Both the position numbers and the translations under genes were made by a program. Shown here piece after piece: positions 36,384 through 47,200 of a DNA stretch of 64,000 nucleotides (its first letter is position 1; each line of letters opens with the position of its first letter). The stretch is taken from contig NC_057801.1 of the NCBI RefSeq assembly GCF_018294505.1, positions 841,038,807 to 841,102,806 on the forward strand, read 5' to 3'. This DNA is from Triticum aestivum (taxonomy: Eukaryota > Streptophyta > Magnoliopsida > Poales > Poaceae). The notes under the pieces were generated by a model. The model did no database searches, had not been told where the DNA came from, and saw only the letters and a list, made by a program, of their open reading frames with translations.

Positions 36384-36560
36384 GGCCTGTTCGGATGCAT
36401 TCCGCTCCGCGCCCGGAGCGGGCGGAGTGGCGCCGAACGCTACCGCTCCTTGGAAAAGAGTGGAGCGCAGCTGCATGTAGTTCAATTCGGCGGAGTGGAG
36501 CTGCACGTAGTTCAATTGAGCTGCACGTAGTTCAATTCGGCGGAGTGGCTAATAGAGAGC
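36384..36560. repeat. Probable small DNA-transposon relic with internal direct repeats
   Basis: It opens GGGCCTGTTCGGATGCATTCCGCTCC, a start typical of hAT/Harbinger-like MITEs in grasses. It contains three copies of AGCTGCA(C/T)GTAGTTCAATT at about 36468-36540, two of them followed by CGGCGGAGTGG. No matching far terminus is clear, so the superfamily is not settled. Confidence 0.45.
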
Positions 36561-37076
36561 TCCTCGGGCGACTCCCTTGGCCCGATCGATCGAAATTTCT
36601 TTCTCTCTCGCAGCGACTCTCCGACGACCATTGAACCCATGCGCCACTCGGTCGCCACCCACTAGCGCCGTTCCCTGGCGGGCTTGCCGTCCACGCCGCA
36701 ACGCGCTCCCTAATGGCCGCGTCCGTGTGGGCCGCCACCACGCGCTCCAGGGCCGCTGCCCCCGCTCGTGCCCACCGTGCACCAGCAGGTCAGAAGAGCG
36801 CACGGGCTCTGCGCTGACGGCGTGGATGCGGTTCCCGAAGTACTCCCCTGGCAGCGCCGGCCGGAGCCACCCTCAGTTGTTGACGGCTACGCGGAACGCC
36901 TTCTCGTGGTCCGGGACCAGCCGCCAAGCACGGGTGACGCACCGCCATATCAACGAGCCCAAGGCCGGCCGCACCCGCCGCGTCCCCGGCCGCCAGGAGC
37001 TCCTGCCTAGCCTGTTCCTTGAGCGCCGCCAGGAACTCCGCCGAGAAGTACAGCCTCCAACCGGTCCGCGCACGGT
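36560..37076 (-). pseudogene. BAHD acyltransferase C-terminal relic
   Basis: The minus-strand reading, with frameshifts, gives SLIWRCVTRAWRLVPDHEKAF, then RVAVN..., then LRPALPGEYFGN and, in another frame, AVAAHTDAAIRERVAAW. This is the order in the middle of BAHD-family (HXXXD) acyltransferases, where the ...YFGN segment lies between the two catalytic motifs. Neither HXXXD nor DFGWG is present intact. It is truncated and frameshifted and ends near the Stowaway MITE. Confidence 0.7.
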
Positions 37077-37080
37077 AGTA

Positions 37081-37200
37081 CTTCTTCCGTTAAATACTTG
37101 TCATCAAAATGAATAAAAGGGGATGTATTTAGATGTATATTAGTTCTAAATACATCCCTTTTTATTCATTTTAATGACAAGTATTTCCGGACGGAGGAAG
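37081..37200. mobile_element. Stowaway-type MITE (Tc1/mariner), 120 bp
   Basis: The two halves are near-perfect reverse complements (CTTCTTCCGTTAAATACTTG... and ...CAAGTATTTCCGGACGGAGGAAG), flanked by TA at 37079-37080 and 37201-37202. This is the standard Stowaway structure, with AAATACTTGTC near each end. Confidence 0.93.
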
Positions 37201-37204
37201 TACG

Positions 37205-37762
37205 TGTTGGTTTTGAAACCTTCCCCGTATTCCCTGGCAGCCAAAACACGAAGTGCAAGCTAGCTACACGAACAAGCTAGCACACAACTTAATCGATTCT
37301 GGCCGTACGTGCGTATACGAGGCTGGCTTGTACGTGCGTGTGTAGGCGACTCTCTCCACGGAAACTTGCGGTCGAGAATACTTGAGCAAAACTGATGCGT
37401 GACTTGCACTTTTTCAGATTTTCTCTTGCGTATATAAAGGGATACAAGGACGCCACGTCCAACACGCTGCCGGACTCGGCAACCAACACGACGCGACCCA
37501 AGCATGTTACAACTCGGTTTACAAGACTCTTTTTTTCCTAAACAGAAAACAAATTATCTAGGACACTTTACGTGACGTTTAGATTACAACTAGATTAATT
37601 ACTACATTCACCTCCTTAATCTGGTTGATTTGTCTCCATTGCTTGCACTCCGACTTTCTTCCTCATCTCGATGAACTTCTGTCGACCGAGGGATTTCGTG
37701 AGAATGTCGGCAAGCTGATCGTTTGTGTTCACGTGCTGAACTTCAATCATCCCTTTCTCAAT
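37205..37762 (-). mobile_element. Copia fragment D: 3' LTR, PPT and end of pol
   Basis: LTR 37205-37606 (402 bp; on the minus strand TGTAGTAATTAATC...CCAACA). The polypurine tract AAGGAGGTGAA complement is at 37607-37617. Pol follows at once to 37762, where a CACTA element (37763) inserted. The LTR starts two bases after the Stowaway TSD. The rest of this Copia must lie on the far side of the CACTA, beyond the window. Confidence 0.85.
37616..37762 (-). pseudogene. Copia RNase H C-terminal end (interrupted)
   Basis: 48 open codons ending in TAA at 37616-37618, with the hallmark VNTNDQLADILTKSLGRQKF near the end of Copia pol. The frame is clean. It is cut at 37762 by the CACTA terminus. Confidence 0.85.
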
Positions 37763-38060
37763 CACTAGTAGAAAAGGGGGCGATGGTCCAGGCCAGGTCA
37801 GCCCATTAGTCCCGGCTCAATCCAGAACCAGGACCAATGGGGGCATTGGACCCGGTTCGTGAGCCCCAGGGGCCGGCCGGGCCACATGGGCCATTGGTCC
37901 CGGTTCGTCTGGACCTTTTGGTCCCGGTTGGTGAAACGAACCGGGACCAATGGGCCTCGCTCCTGGCCCACCACCATTGGTCCCAGTTGGTGGCATGAAC
38001 CGGGACCAAAGGCTGCCCTTTAGTCCTGGTTCAAGCCACCAACCGGGACCAATGGGTTGC
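37763..38060 (+). repeat. CACTA 5' terminus and sub-terminal repeat array
   Basis: The terminal CACTAGTAGAAAA is followed by at least eight copies of a short unit (TTGGTCCCGGTT and its complement) in alternating orientation. A TATA motif CTATATATAC (38061-38070) follows and would drive the transposase-side transcripts. Confidence 0.8.
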
Positions 38061-38592
38061 CTATATATACCCCTCGCCGCGAGCAGAGCACTTCCACTGC
38101 TCTGTTTTTCCTGGCCGGCGAGGAGAGAGCTTTGTGGTGCTCTAGCTCACCTCCTATGCACACGAGGTGTTCGATGGAATGCCCGAGCCACACTACTTAA
38201 GCTTTCTCCTCTCCAAGCTCGACCTCCAAGCTCCATTTTCCTCAATATTTGTCTAGGTTTAGCGGTCCGTCACGTCCCGTCCCCGTCTTCACCGCCGTCG
38301 ATCGCCCGCGCCGATCTTGTCGCCGACACCACCGTGGTGAGCCTCTTGTTCTTATCTTCTTTCTGAAAGGAAAAAAGAAATTCTTACTTGTATGTTTATA
38401 TAGATACTTGTATAATTTTCTTACTTTTATTATTGCATCTTATATAGTGCGATGGTTTTGGTATCCGCCCCCGTCGGCCCTCGTCCTGTCTATGATTCGG
38501 ATGTGGTATATATTATCTTTTCATAACTATTGGTTCATTTATTGTTTATGACAATTATGCCAACCAACGTGACATAGATTTTATTTATCTAG

Positions 38593-38898
38593 GAGGTTGT
38601 TGAACCAGAAATTCCAACCGACCCTATTGTCGAGAGGTTAAATTTAGTTGAAGAAGAAAACAATTTGTTGAAGGAAAAAATTAGAAAAATTGAGGAGGAG
38701 AAGATGATATTCGAGTTGCATGTTGCGGATGTCGTCGATGATCACAAGATCAAGATGGATGCAATGCGCTTGAAGATTAGAAAGATTAGAAAATATGCCA
38801 TTCATACCGAGGCTTGGTATCATTATGCCGTTGGATCAGTTGTTACATTGGTTGCGATTATGATCGCATTTGTTTTCGCATTAAAATGTTTTATATAG
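38593..38898 (+). CDS. CACTA-carried small coiled-coil protein with one membrane segment (exon)
   Basis: Last exon of a small gene (acceptor TTTATCTAG before 38593). About 101 open codons end at the TAG at 38896-38898. After an acidic start comes a charged coiled-coil region (ERLNLVEEENNLLKEKI, then KIEEEKMIFELHV), a basic patch (RLKIRKIRKYAIH), and a C-terminal hydrophobic segment of about 20 residues (YAVGSVVTLVAIMIAFVFAL). The layout looks like a tail-anchored membrane protein. The initiating exon is probably upstream of the intron ending at 38592 and is not identified. I recall similar ORFs beside Triticeae CACTA transposases. No function is known to me. Confidence 0.6.
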   Translation, partial: EVVEPEIPTDPIVERLNLVEEENNLLKEKIRKIEEEKMIFELHVADVVDDHKIKMDAMRLKIRKIRKYAIHTEAWYHYAVGSVVTLVAIMIAFVFALKCFI

Positions 38899-39079
38899 TT
38901 TCAATGTACGGTTTAATTAATTTAGATGCTATGCAGAGCTTTATGTTGTTAGACGAGAACTATATATGTACTTTGGTTTTAATGTGATGATGAACTTCTA
39001 TTAATTTGGTCACTTAATTATCTATTCATGATGTTCTGTAATGATTTTTGACACACTTAATTATATATAATGCACGTAG

Positions 39080-39837
39080 ATGAACCGGCAATGGATGCAC
39101 GGTTCAAGACACACCTCCGAGTACATTAAGGGCGTGCATGATTTTCTCGAAGTGGCCGAGGCAAACAAGCAGAATGGTTTTATGTGTTATCCATGCCTTA
39201 TATGTGGGAATACAAAGTCTTACTCTGACACACACCCACCTGCTTTACAAGGGTTGCATGCCACACTATAATGTTTGGACGAGGCACGGAGAAATAGGGG
39301 TTATGATGGAAGACGGCGAAGAAGAAGAGTACGAGGACAACTATGTGCCTCCTGAATACGGTGATGCTACTGAAGATCAAGAGGAACCAGACGATGTGCA
39401 CGATGATGCTGCAACGGGCGAAGCTGCTGAAGATCAAGAGGAACCAGACGATGTGCCCAATGATGATGATCTCCGTCGGGTCATTGTCGATGCAAGGACG
39501 CAATGCGAAACTCAAAAGGAAAAGCTGAAGTTCGATCGCATGTTAGAGGACCACAAAAAAGGGTTGTACCCCAATTGCGAAGATGGCAACACAAAGCTCG
39601 GTATCGTACTGAAATTGCTGCAGTGGAAGACAGAGAATGCTGTGCCTGACAAAGGATTTGAGAAGCTACTGAAAATATTAAAGAAGAAGCTTCCAAAGGA
39701 TAACGAATTGCCCGATAGTACATACGCAGCAAAGAAGGTCGTATGCCCTCTAGGATTGGAGGTGCAGAAGATACATGCATGCCCTAATAACTGCATTCTC
39801 TACCGCAGTGCGTACAAGGATCTGAATGAATGCCCGG
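39080..39837 (+). pseudogene. CACTA TNP2-type transposase, 5' part
   Basis: ATG at 39080 directly after an acceptor (CACGTAG). It encodes the Transpos_assoc domain (MNRQWMHGSRHTSEYIKGV...FLEVAEANKQNGFMCYPCLIC, with Cys pairs). A frameshift near 39225-39235 moves the frame to the one continuing as GCMPHYNVWTRHGE. Then comes an acidic linker with an internal duplication (AAEDQEEPDDV-type repeat, 39368-39460) and the start of the Transposase_21 region (KVVCPLGLEVQKIHACPNNCILY). It is interrupted at 39837 by the Fatima-like LTR. The TSD CCCGG lies within the codons for NECPV. It resumes at 54693 (and, as a duplicate, at 49822). Confidence 0.88.
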
Positions 39838-40308
39838 TGTCGGTGTCAAAACCGGCGGATGTCGGGTAGGGGGTCCTGAACTGTGCGTCTAGGCGAATGG
39901 TAACAGGAGACAAGGGACACGATGTTTTTACCCAGGTTCGGGCCCTCTCGATGGAGGTAATACCCTACTCCTGCTTGATTAATATTGATGATATGGGTAG
40001 TACAAGAGTAGATCTACCACGAGATCAAGGAGGCTAAACCTTAGAAGCTAGCCTATGGTATGATTGTTGTTCGTCCTACGGACTAAAACCCTCCGGTTTA
40101 TATAGACACCGGATAGGTTAGGCTTACACAGAGTCAGTTACAACGGTAGGAGATCTACGTATCCGTATCGCCAAGCTTGCCTTCCACACCAAGGAAAGTC
40201 CCATCCGGACACGGGACGAAGTCTTCAATCTTGTATCTTCATAGTCCAGGAGTCCGGCCGTGATGATAGTCCGGCTATCCGGACACCCCCTAATCCGGGA
40301 CTCCCTCA
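39838..40308 (-). repeat. 3' LTR of the Fatima-like element (471 bp)
   Basis: On the minus strand TGAGGGAGTCC...GACACCGACA. The LTRs at 49351 and 54222 have exactly the same length. The minus-strand TATATAAAC promoter motif is near 40096-40104. The CCCGG TSD precedes it. Confidence 0.93.
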
Positions 40309-40543
40309 GTAGCCCCCGAACCAGGCTTCAATGACGATGAGTCCGGCGCGTTGATTGTCTTCGGCATTGCGAGGCGGGTTCTTCTCCAAATTCCATATAC
40401 TTGTCGAATAGTGTCCGGCTTCTGATAAATGTTGCACCCCTTGACTTCTACGCCCAATAATGGCCATCTTCCACGTGTTTGAATGAATGCGAAAAGCCAG
40501 GGTATTTTTACACTTACCCCCCTAGCCGCGCAAATGAGATGCC
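40309..40543. other. PPT and promoter-side region of the antisense gene
   Basis: The complement of a polypurine tract (40309-40320) is followed by non-coding sequence up to a TATA box at 40544. It serves the retrotransposon in one direction and probably the antisense gene in the other. Confidence 0.6.
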
Positions 40544-40551
40544 TATAAAAG
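40544..40551 (+). promoter_or_regulatory. TATA box of the antisense gene
   Basis: TATAAAAG, an excellent plant TATA match, sits 88 bp before the ATG at 40632. The predicted start is near 40575, giving a leader of about 55 nt. It lies outside the LTR, so the antisense gene has its own promoter. Confidence 0.75.
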
Positions 40552-40631
40552 GGGCGAGGATCTAGATCTGAGTCACCATCCCTCCCTTGCGAGCTTTCAT
40601 CGGAGCGCCCCTGATCAAAGCCCATTCCATC

Positions 40632-43398
40632 ATGGACAGTCGACACGACTCCTCCTCTCGCGCTCCCAGCCCTCAGCCTGGAAATTGGGAGAGATGCTCA
40701 GTCCCGCATAGCGAGCTAGTTATACTCCAAGCCAAGGGATTTCTTCCCCCGGCCTTCATGGTTCTGGTTCGAGCCGGACTCGCCACCTACAAGGGCGGAA
40801 AGCAAGCGGAGAGTGTCCCCGATCCCTCTAAAGGAGAGCAGGTATGCTTCATCTCTTATCTAGTAAGAGGACTCGGATTTCCAATCCATCCGTTTCTCCG
40901 GGGGCTCTTGGAGTTCTACGGCCTCCAGCTGCACCACCTTACGCCTGCCTCCAATTTGCACATTGCGGGCTTCGTGGCCCTCTGCGAGCTATTCTTGGGT
41001 GTCGAGGCTCATTTCGGGCTGTGGAAGAGGATATTCTGCCTAGTACCCCGTTCTCATGAGGGGTCAATATATCTAGTGGGCGGAGCCGAGCTGTGGCGCA
41101 TCGCCGGGACTGGATACCTATCCGGAACCCCAAAGAAGGCGTCCGAAGACTGGGCTTCGGAATGGTTTTATGTGGAGGACGTCCTGCTGCCGGATCCTGT
41201 TCGGATCGGCCTTCCGGAGTTCAGCAACGCTCCTCTGAAGAAGCGCCTAAGCTGGCGCCCTCGGAGCCCCCAGAGGGAAAATGACCGGGATGTTCTCTAT
41301 TTGATGAGCCGGATAAGATTATTGGCTCATGCCGGATTGACCATGATTGGAATCATGGCAATCTGCATTATGAGGGGAGTGCAGCCGCTTCAATACAGGG
41401 GCCACCCCATGTGGGACTTCAACGGGGAGGACGATGCCACCCGCCACGGCCGCAAAGGGCCGAGATCGGTCACCGAACTGGTGAAGATCTTGTCTGCCAT
41501 GTATAAAGGAGAGGAGGAGGATTTCCTCCGCGTCAATCCACTGAAGGAGTTTTCTTCGAATAATGCTCGAAGCTGGGTAAGCAAACATCTTTGCGACCTG
41601 TCCGATCCATGTTCCCGTGGTTAAATATCTCATTTCATGGTTTTTTGCGCAGGAACTGCGCCGGACTGTGGAGAAGATACACAGCCCGCCCCCACAACCC
41701 GAGGATCCGGAGCGGTCCCTCGATCCGACCTCCGAAGAGGATCCGGATATACAGGTGGAGTTGATCGACGGGGTGTTTTATCAACTTAGCATCGACAATG
41801 CTTTGGTTGCCATTACGGCTGATTACCCCGGAATACTTCCAGCCTCACAGGTAACTGAGACCGAGATCCCAAAACCCTGATAATGACCCATCCATGCTTA
41901 TCTTTGATCACCGTATGCCAATGGTGTTTCGCAGGGGGCGCCTTCAAGGAAGGAAGCTGAGCCTGCGTCGGATGGCCAACAGAGGGCAGTGTGGCCCCGC
42001 AGGCTGAAAAGAAGTGCGGTCCGGATCGAAACTCCGCCGCAACGGTATGGCGTGTCACCATACTTCCAGGATTGATCCTTGGAAGGCATACTAACGCTGG
42101 TGCTCTTTTCAGGAAAAAGAGTGCTTGCCGGACTGAGTCCGGAGAGGTTGCCAATCGAACCTTCACCGGCCAGGCTTCAAAGCCGGGTCCGGAGGCTGAG
42201 GCGAGCACGAGACGTGCGTCGGATGTTCCTCCGACAGAGGATGCCGACAGGTTGTCCGCCACCAACTCCAAGGCGGAGAGCGCCTTGAATCACAGGCGCC
42301 GCCGGACAGTTCTTCGTGACGCGTGTTTCTCCCAAGAGGCCTTGAATGCCTTCGATTCGGGAGATGCGCACCTCCGTGCCGCTCGAGATGGTCTAGCCAG
42401 AGCCACGGAGCAATATGTAAAGGACATACGGGTAAGGAAATTTGACAGTTATATATGCCAGTAGCCCCCGAGACTTAAAATAGTTAGAATAACTGATTTA
42501 AGGATCATTTGTTGTGCAGGATCTTACAGAAAAGAATACCCGACTGTCCCAGGAGCTTGAAGAGTGCAAGGCCCAACTTGAGGCCGCACTAGCCACTACA
42601 GGGGGAGCTACAGAGACCCCCTCTGGTAATATATGCTTCAGAAGATAAATAGTTTATGAAGTGCGGCGTGTGTGTAAATCTGACAAAAATGTTGCAGATG
42701 GCGCCGGACTAGATCCGGACAAACAGCAGCTCTTACGCCAGCTAAGGGCCGGCGAGAGCGTGCTTACAAGGGTGCGACAGGAGAAAAATAACCTCCAAGA
42801 CGCCAACACCAAGCTGGGGGAGGAACTAAAGGATGTTCGTGCCCAGTTGTCTGACTCCGTAAAGGAGAATCGGCGGCTTCGTCGTGGCATTTTCAGTAAG
42901 TGCTTGAATGAACTTTGAAAGAGTTCGGCGAGGAAGGCGACTAACATAAACATGTATGTAGGTTTGCTCACAGGTCGTCCTGAGGAGGAGATGCCCAATT
43001 CTTCGGGTGATCTTCTTCCCGAACTGCGTCAGCTGCACGAACGAGTCCGGCGGGTGATGAAAAACATCGGCCAGGCCTTGTGGCCATCTATCTCCCTGCC
43101 CAAAGGCATTGGGGAGCTCGCAGAGCGGCTTCAAGGAGCACGGCGGCGCTTCCAGCTATGGAAGATATCAGCCTGCCGTCAAGGCGCCAGGGAGGCCTGG
43201 GCCATGGTGAAGACGCGGTACACGAAGGCTGACCCAAACCACATGGCCGAGGTCGGACCTGTGGGGCCGGATGGGATGGAGATCCCTGTAAGCTTAGTGT
43301 ACGGCCAAGTAGAATTGGCCGCCAAGTATTCCCAACAAGATTGTAAATTAGATAGCCTATTAGATGGCATTGAGGAGGAATACAATGAGTCGAGTTGA
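40632..43398 (+). CDS. Antisense seven-exon gene of the Fatima-like element (Transposase_28-type)
   Basis: Predicted exons: 40632-41576, 41653-41850, 41935-42044, 42113-42431, 42520-42625, 42698-42895, 42962-43398. All introns are GT...AG (66-88 bp), phases agree, and the 2313-bp sum is a single open frame of 770 codons plus TGA. Exon 1 (315 residues) matches the 'putative gypsy-type transposon' (Transposase_28) domain: FLPPAFMVLVRAGL, GLLEFYGLQLHHLTPAS, FVALCELFLGVEAHFGLW. Middle exons are acidic/proline-rich then basic. Exons 5-7 look like coiled coil (LSQELEECKAQLEAAL; LRRGIF). There are no membrane segments. It runs opposite and convergent to pol, about 800 bp away. Function is unknown. 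Such antisense extra ORFs are known in Tat-lineage elements. Confidence 0.85.
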
Positions 43399-44203
43399 CT
43401 ATGTAAAAATATGACATGAAAAAATGTCTTCTAGCCGGATTGTAGATCGTTTGTCATAGCGGACCTTTTCGCTTCGACCTCCGGACCCAATAGTCCGGAG
43501 TGTGTCCGAATACCTTCGTGGTTATATAAGAACCGGGGTATGCATGGAGACAAGGCGTAGGGGTCATTGTTGCTGTATCAGACAAGTGCCCAACTAGTTA
43601 TGTTATATTACATGGGTAGTGAGAAACATCTTCCAGGGAGAATAGTTCCGTTAAGGGTTCCTTTCGCTGGGGTGCATGCCCTAAAGTGCATGTCAAAGCT
43701 GCTATGAAAGCAGAAAATCATCTGGGGGCAGATGGTTAAATAATTAAAAATCATCTTTCAGTTCACCGACCGAATATTCCCTTAAGAACGCTAGCTATCG
43801 GCTTCACCCAGTCTGAGGTACACATCCGGCTGACCCGGCAGTAACAATCGCAGAGGTGCTCCCTTTACCACCTAGCCGAACAATCGGGAACGTAGGGGTA
43901 AGCACAGGAGCCAGACAACCTAGCTTGGCCAAAACTTAAGTCATATCGATGCATATAATGGTGAATAAAAGGTACATGCAGAAGTTTAACGCATGTGTTG
44001 GGCATGAAGCCCGTATAGAATAAGCTTCTAGTGAAGAAGCCCCCAGGTATAATGAGCGCGTACAACACGTCAAATATATACGAACAAAGCCCAAACGAGC
44101 CTCTAGAGGCTGTAAAAAGAATGAGGAGGAAGGAGAGAAATAAAAGACAGCAAAAATAAAAAAAATGTGGACGGAGGAAGGAGACGAACTTGGAGTCCTG
44201 CAC
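43399..44203. other. Non-coding spacer between the antisense gene and pol
   Basis: Convergent region without a supportable gene. It resembles the spacer of the other Fatima-like remnant (AAGCACAGGAGCC near 43898 and 13306; GCATATAATG nearby in both). It should hold the 3' ends of both opposing transcripts. Confidence 0.65.
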
Positions 44204-47200
44204 TTAGGCGTAGAATCTTCGTAGACGGGCTGCGTTCCATGGGTTCGACTCGAGTCGGTTGTCCGACGCGCTTCGCAGACGGTATGCTCCGCCGGTCAGG
44301 ACCTGGTCGATGATGAAGGGACCTTCCCATTTGGGCTTGAGTTTGTCCTTTTTTCTTGTCCGGCAGGCGTCGAACTAGTTCGCCAACGTTATAAGCTTTG
44401 GCCCGTACTTCCCTACTTTGATATCTTCGAGCCTGCTATTGATAAAATGCGGAAAGAGCCTTTGACACGTCGCGCTCCTCCTCCAATGCGTCCAAACTGT
44501 CCTGCCGATCGAGCTCAGCTTCTCTTTCTTCGTACATGCGCACGCGAGGTGAGTCATGTATTATGTCGCAGGACAAGACTGCCTCTGCGCCGTACACCAT
44601 AAAGAATGGTGTGAATCCGGTAGTACGATTCGGCATGGTCCGCAGCCCCCAGAGTACGAAGTCAAGCTCATCAACCTAGTGCGTGTTAGATTCCTTGAGG
44701 GACCGCACTAGTCTGGGCTTAATGCCGCTCATGATTAAACCATTTGCTCGTTCGACTTGGCCGTTGGTTTGAGGGTGGTTGACTGAGGCGTAGTCGAGCT
44801 TGATGCCCATGTTTTTGCACCATTCTTTGACCTCATCGGCCGTGAAGTTGGTGTCGTTATCAGTGATGATACTGTGGGGGACACCGTAACGGTGCACAAC
44901 CCCTGATATGAAGTCTATCACCGGTCCAGATTCGGCCATTTTAACAGGCTTGGCCTCTATCCATTTGGTGAATTTATCCACCATCACCAATAGGTATTTC
45001 TGCTTGTGGGTTCCTCCCTTAAGGGGTCCAACCATGTCAAGCCCCCAGACCGCGAACGGCCAGGTGATGGGTATAGTTTTAAGGGCGGTGGGTGGCATGT
45101 GGCTTTGGTTAGCAAAAAGCTGGCAACCGACGCATCGTTGGACTAAGTCCTATGCATCTGCCCGGGCCGTCGGCCAATAAAATCCTGTATGGAAGGCCTT
45201 GCCTACAAGGGCCCGGGCTGCGGCGTGGTGCCCACCCAGTCCGGCATGAATTTCAGCCAGGAGGTTTCGCCCTTCCTCTTCGGAGATACATCTTTGAAGG
45301 ACTCCGGTAGTGCTTTTCTTCCCTCATGGACTTTATAGGCTTTAGATCGCCGTACTATGCAGCGGGCCTCATTTTGGTCTTCGGGGAGTTCCTGCCTAGT
45401 TAGGTAGGCTAGGAATGGTTCTGTCCACGGGGCGATAACCGCCATTATTTCGTGAGCGGAGGGTGTTATCTCGGGGGCAGAGCCTCCGGTTGTGTCAGAG
45501 TGTTCGGCGTCAGGCAGTGCGGTTGGGTCCGGATTGTTATTGTCGGGCTCCCCTTCCCATAGTACGGATGGCTTGAACAGCCGTTCCAAAAAGATATTTG
45601 GTGGGACGGCATCGCATTTCGCACCGATGCGTGCCAATATATCCGCCGCCTGGTTGTTATCACGGGCTATATGATGAAATTCGAGCCCTTCGAACCGTGC
45701 TGACATTTTTAGGACCGCATTGCGGTATGCTGCCATTTTCGATCTTTGGCATCAAAGTCTCCGTTTATTTGAGATATTGCGAGGTCCGAATCCCCGCGCA
45801 CCTCTAGGCGTTGAATGCCCATGGGGACTGCCATCCGGAGGCCGTGCAGAAGGGCCTCATATTCGGCTGCATTGTTGGAGTCCGTGTACATTATCTGAAG
45901 TATGTATTGGACTGTGTCCCCGGTTGGGGACGTCAGGACGACGCCAGCCCCCAGGCCGGCCAACATTTTGGAGCCGTCAAAGTGCATAATCCAATTGGAG
46001 TATGCGCCGTACTCTTTAGGGAGTTCGGCTTCGGTCCATTCGGCCACGAAGTCGGCCAAAACCTGCGACTTGATAGCTCGTCGTGGCTTGTAGGTTATGT
46101 CGAATGGAAGGCAGCTCTATGGCCCATTTAGCAATCCGGCCCGTCGCGTCGCGGTTGTTTATAATGTCATTAAGAGGTACTTCGGAGGCTACCGTTATCG
46201 AACACTCTTGAAAGTAGTGTCGCAGCTTCCGGGATGCCATGAACACCGCGTATGCTATCTTTTGATAGTGTGGGTACCGGGACTTGCATGGAGTTAGGAC
46301 AGTGGACACATAGTAAACCGGTTTTTGAAGAGGGAACCGGTGTCCGTCCGTTCTCGTTCGACAACGAGCACCGCGCTGACAACTTGATGTGTTGCGGCGA
46401 TATATAATAGCATTGGTTCGCCCACGTTGGGCGCGGCCAGGACCGGATTTGTTGCCAAAATGGCCTTTATTTCTTCGAGTCCGGCCGTGGCGGCCTCCGT
46501 CCACTCGAAGTGTTCGGTGCGCCGGAGGAGGCGGTAAAGAGGTAATGCCTTTTCTCCCAAACGGGAAATAAAGCGGCTTAGAGCCGCTACGCATCCCGTC
46601 AATTTTTGTATTTGTTTGAGGTCTTTTGGAATATCCAATTGTGACAGAGCTCGGATCTTGGCTGGATTTGCTTCAATTCCTCTACCGGACACAATGAAGC
46701 CCAGGAGCTTTCCGGCTGGAACGCCGAAGACGCATTTTTCCGGATTGAGCTTGATGTCATATTTTCGAAGATTGTCGAATGTGAGCCTCAAGTCGTCTAC
46801 TAGAGTTTCGACGTGCTTGGTTTTGACGACCACGTCATCTACATATGCTTCCACTGTTTTGCCGATCTGGTTTGCCAGACATGTCTGAATCATGCGCTGA
46901 TATGTTGCGCCGGCGTTTTTGAGCCCAAAGGGCATTGTGTTGAAGCAGAACGGGCCGTATGGAGTAATGAATGCTGTTGCAGCTTGGTCTGGCTCCGCCA
47001 TCTTGATTTGGTGGTAGACGGAGTACGCGTCGAGGAAGCACAATGAGTCGTGTCCTGCTGTAGCATCAATAATTTGATCAATTCGGGGAGGGGGAAGGGA
47101 TCCTTTGGGCAAGCCTTATTAAGGTCTTTAAAATCAACACATAGGCGCCAGGATTTATCCTTCTTTGGTACCATCACCAGGTTTGCTAGCCAGTCCGGAT

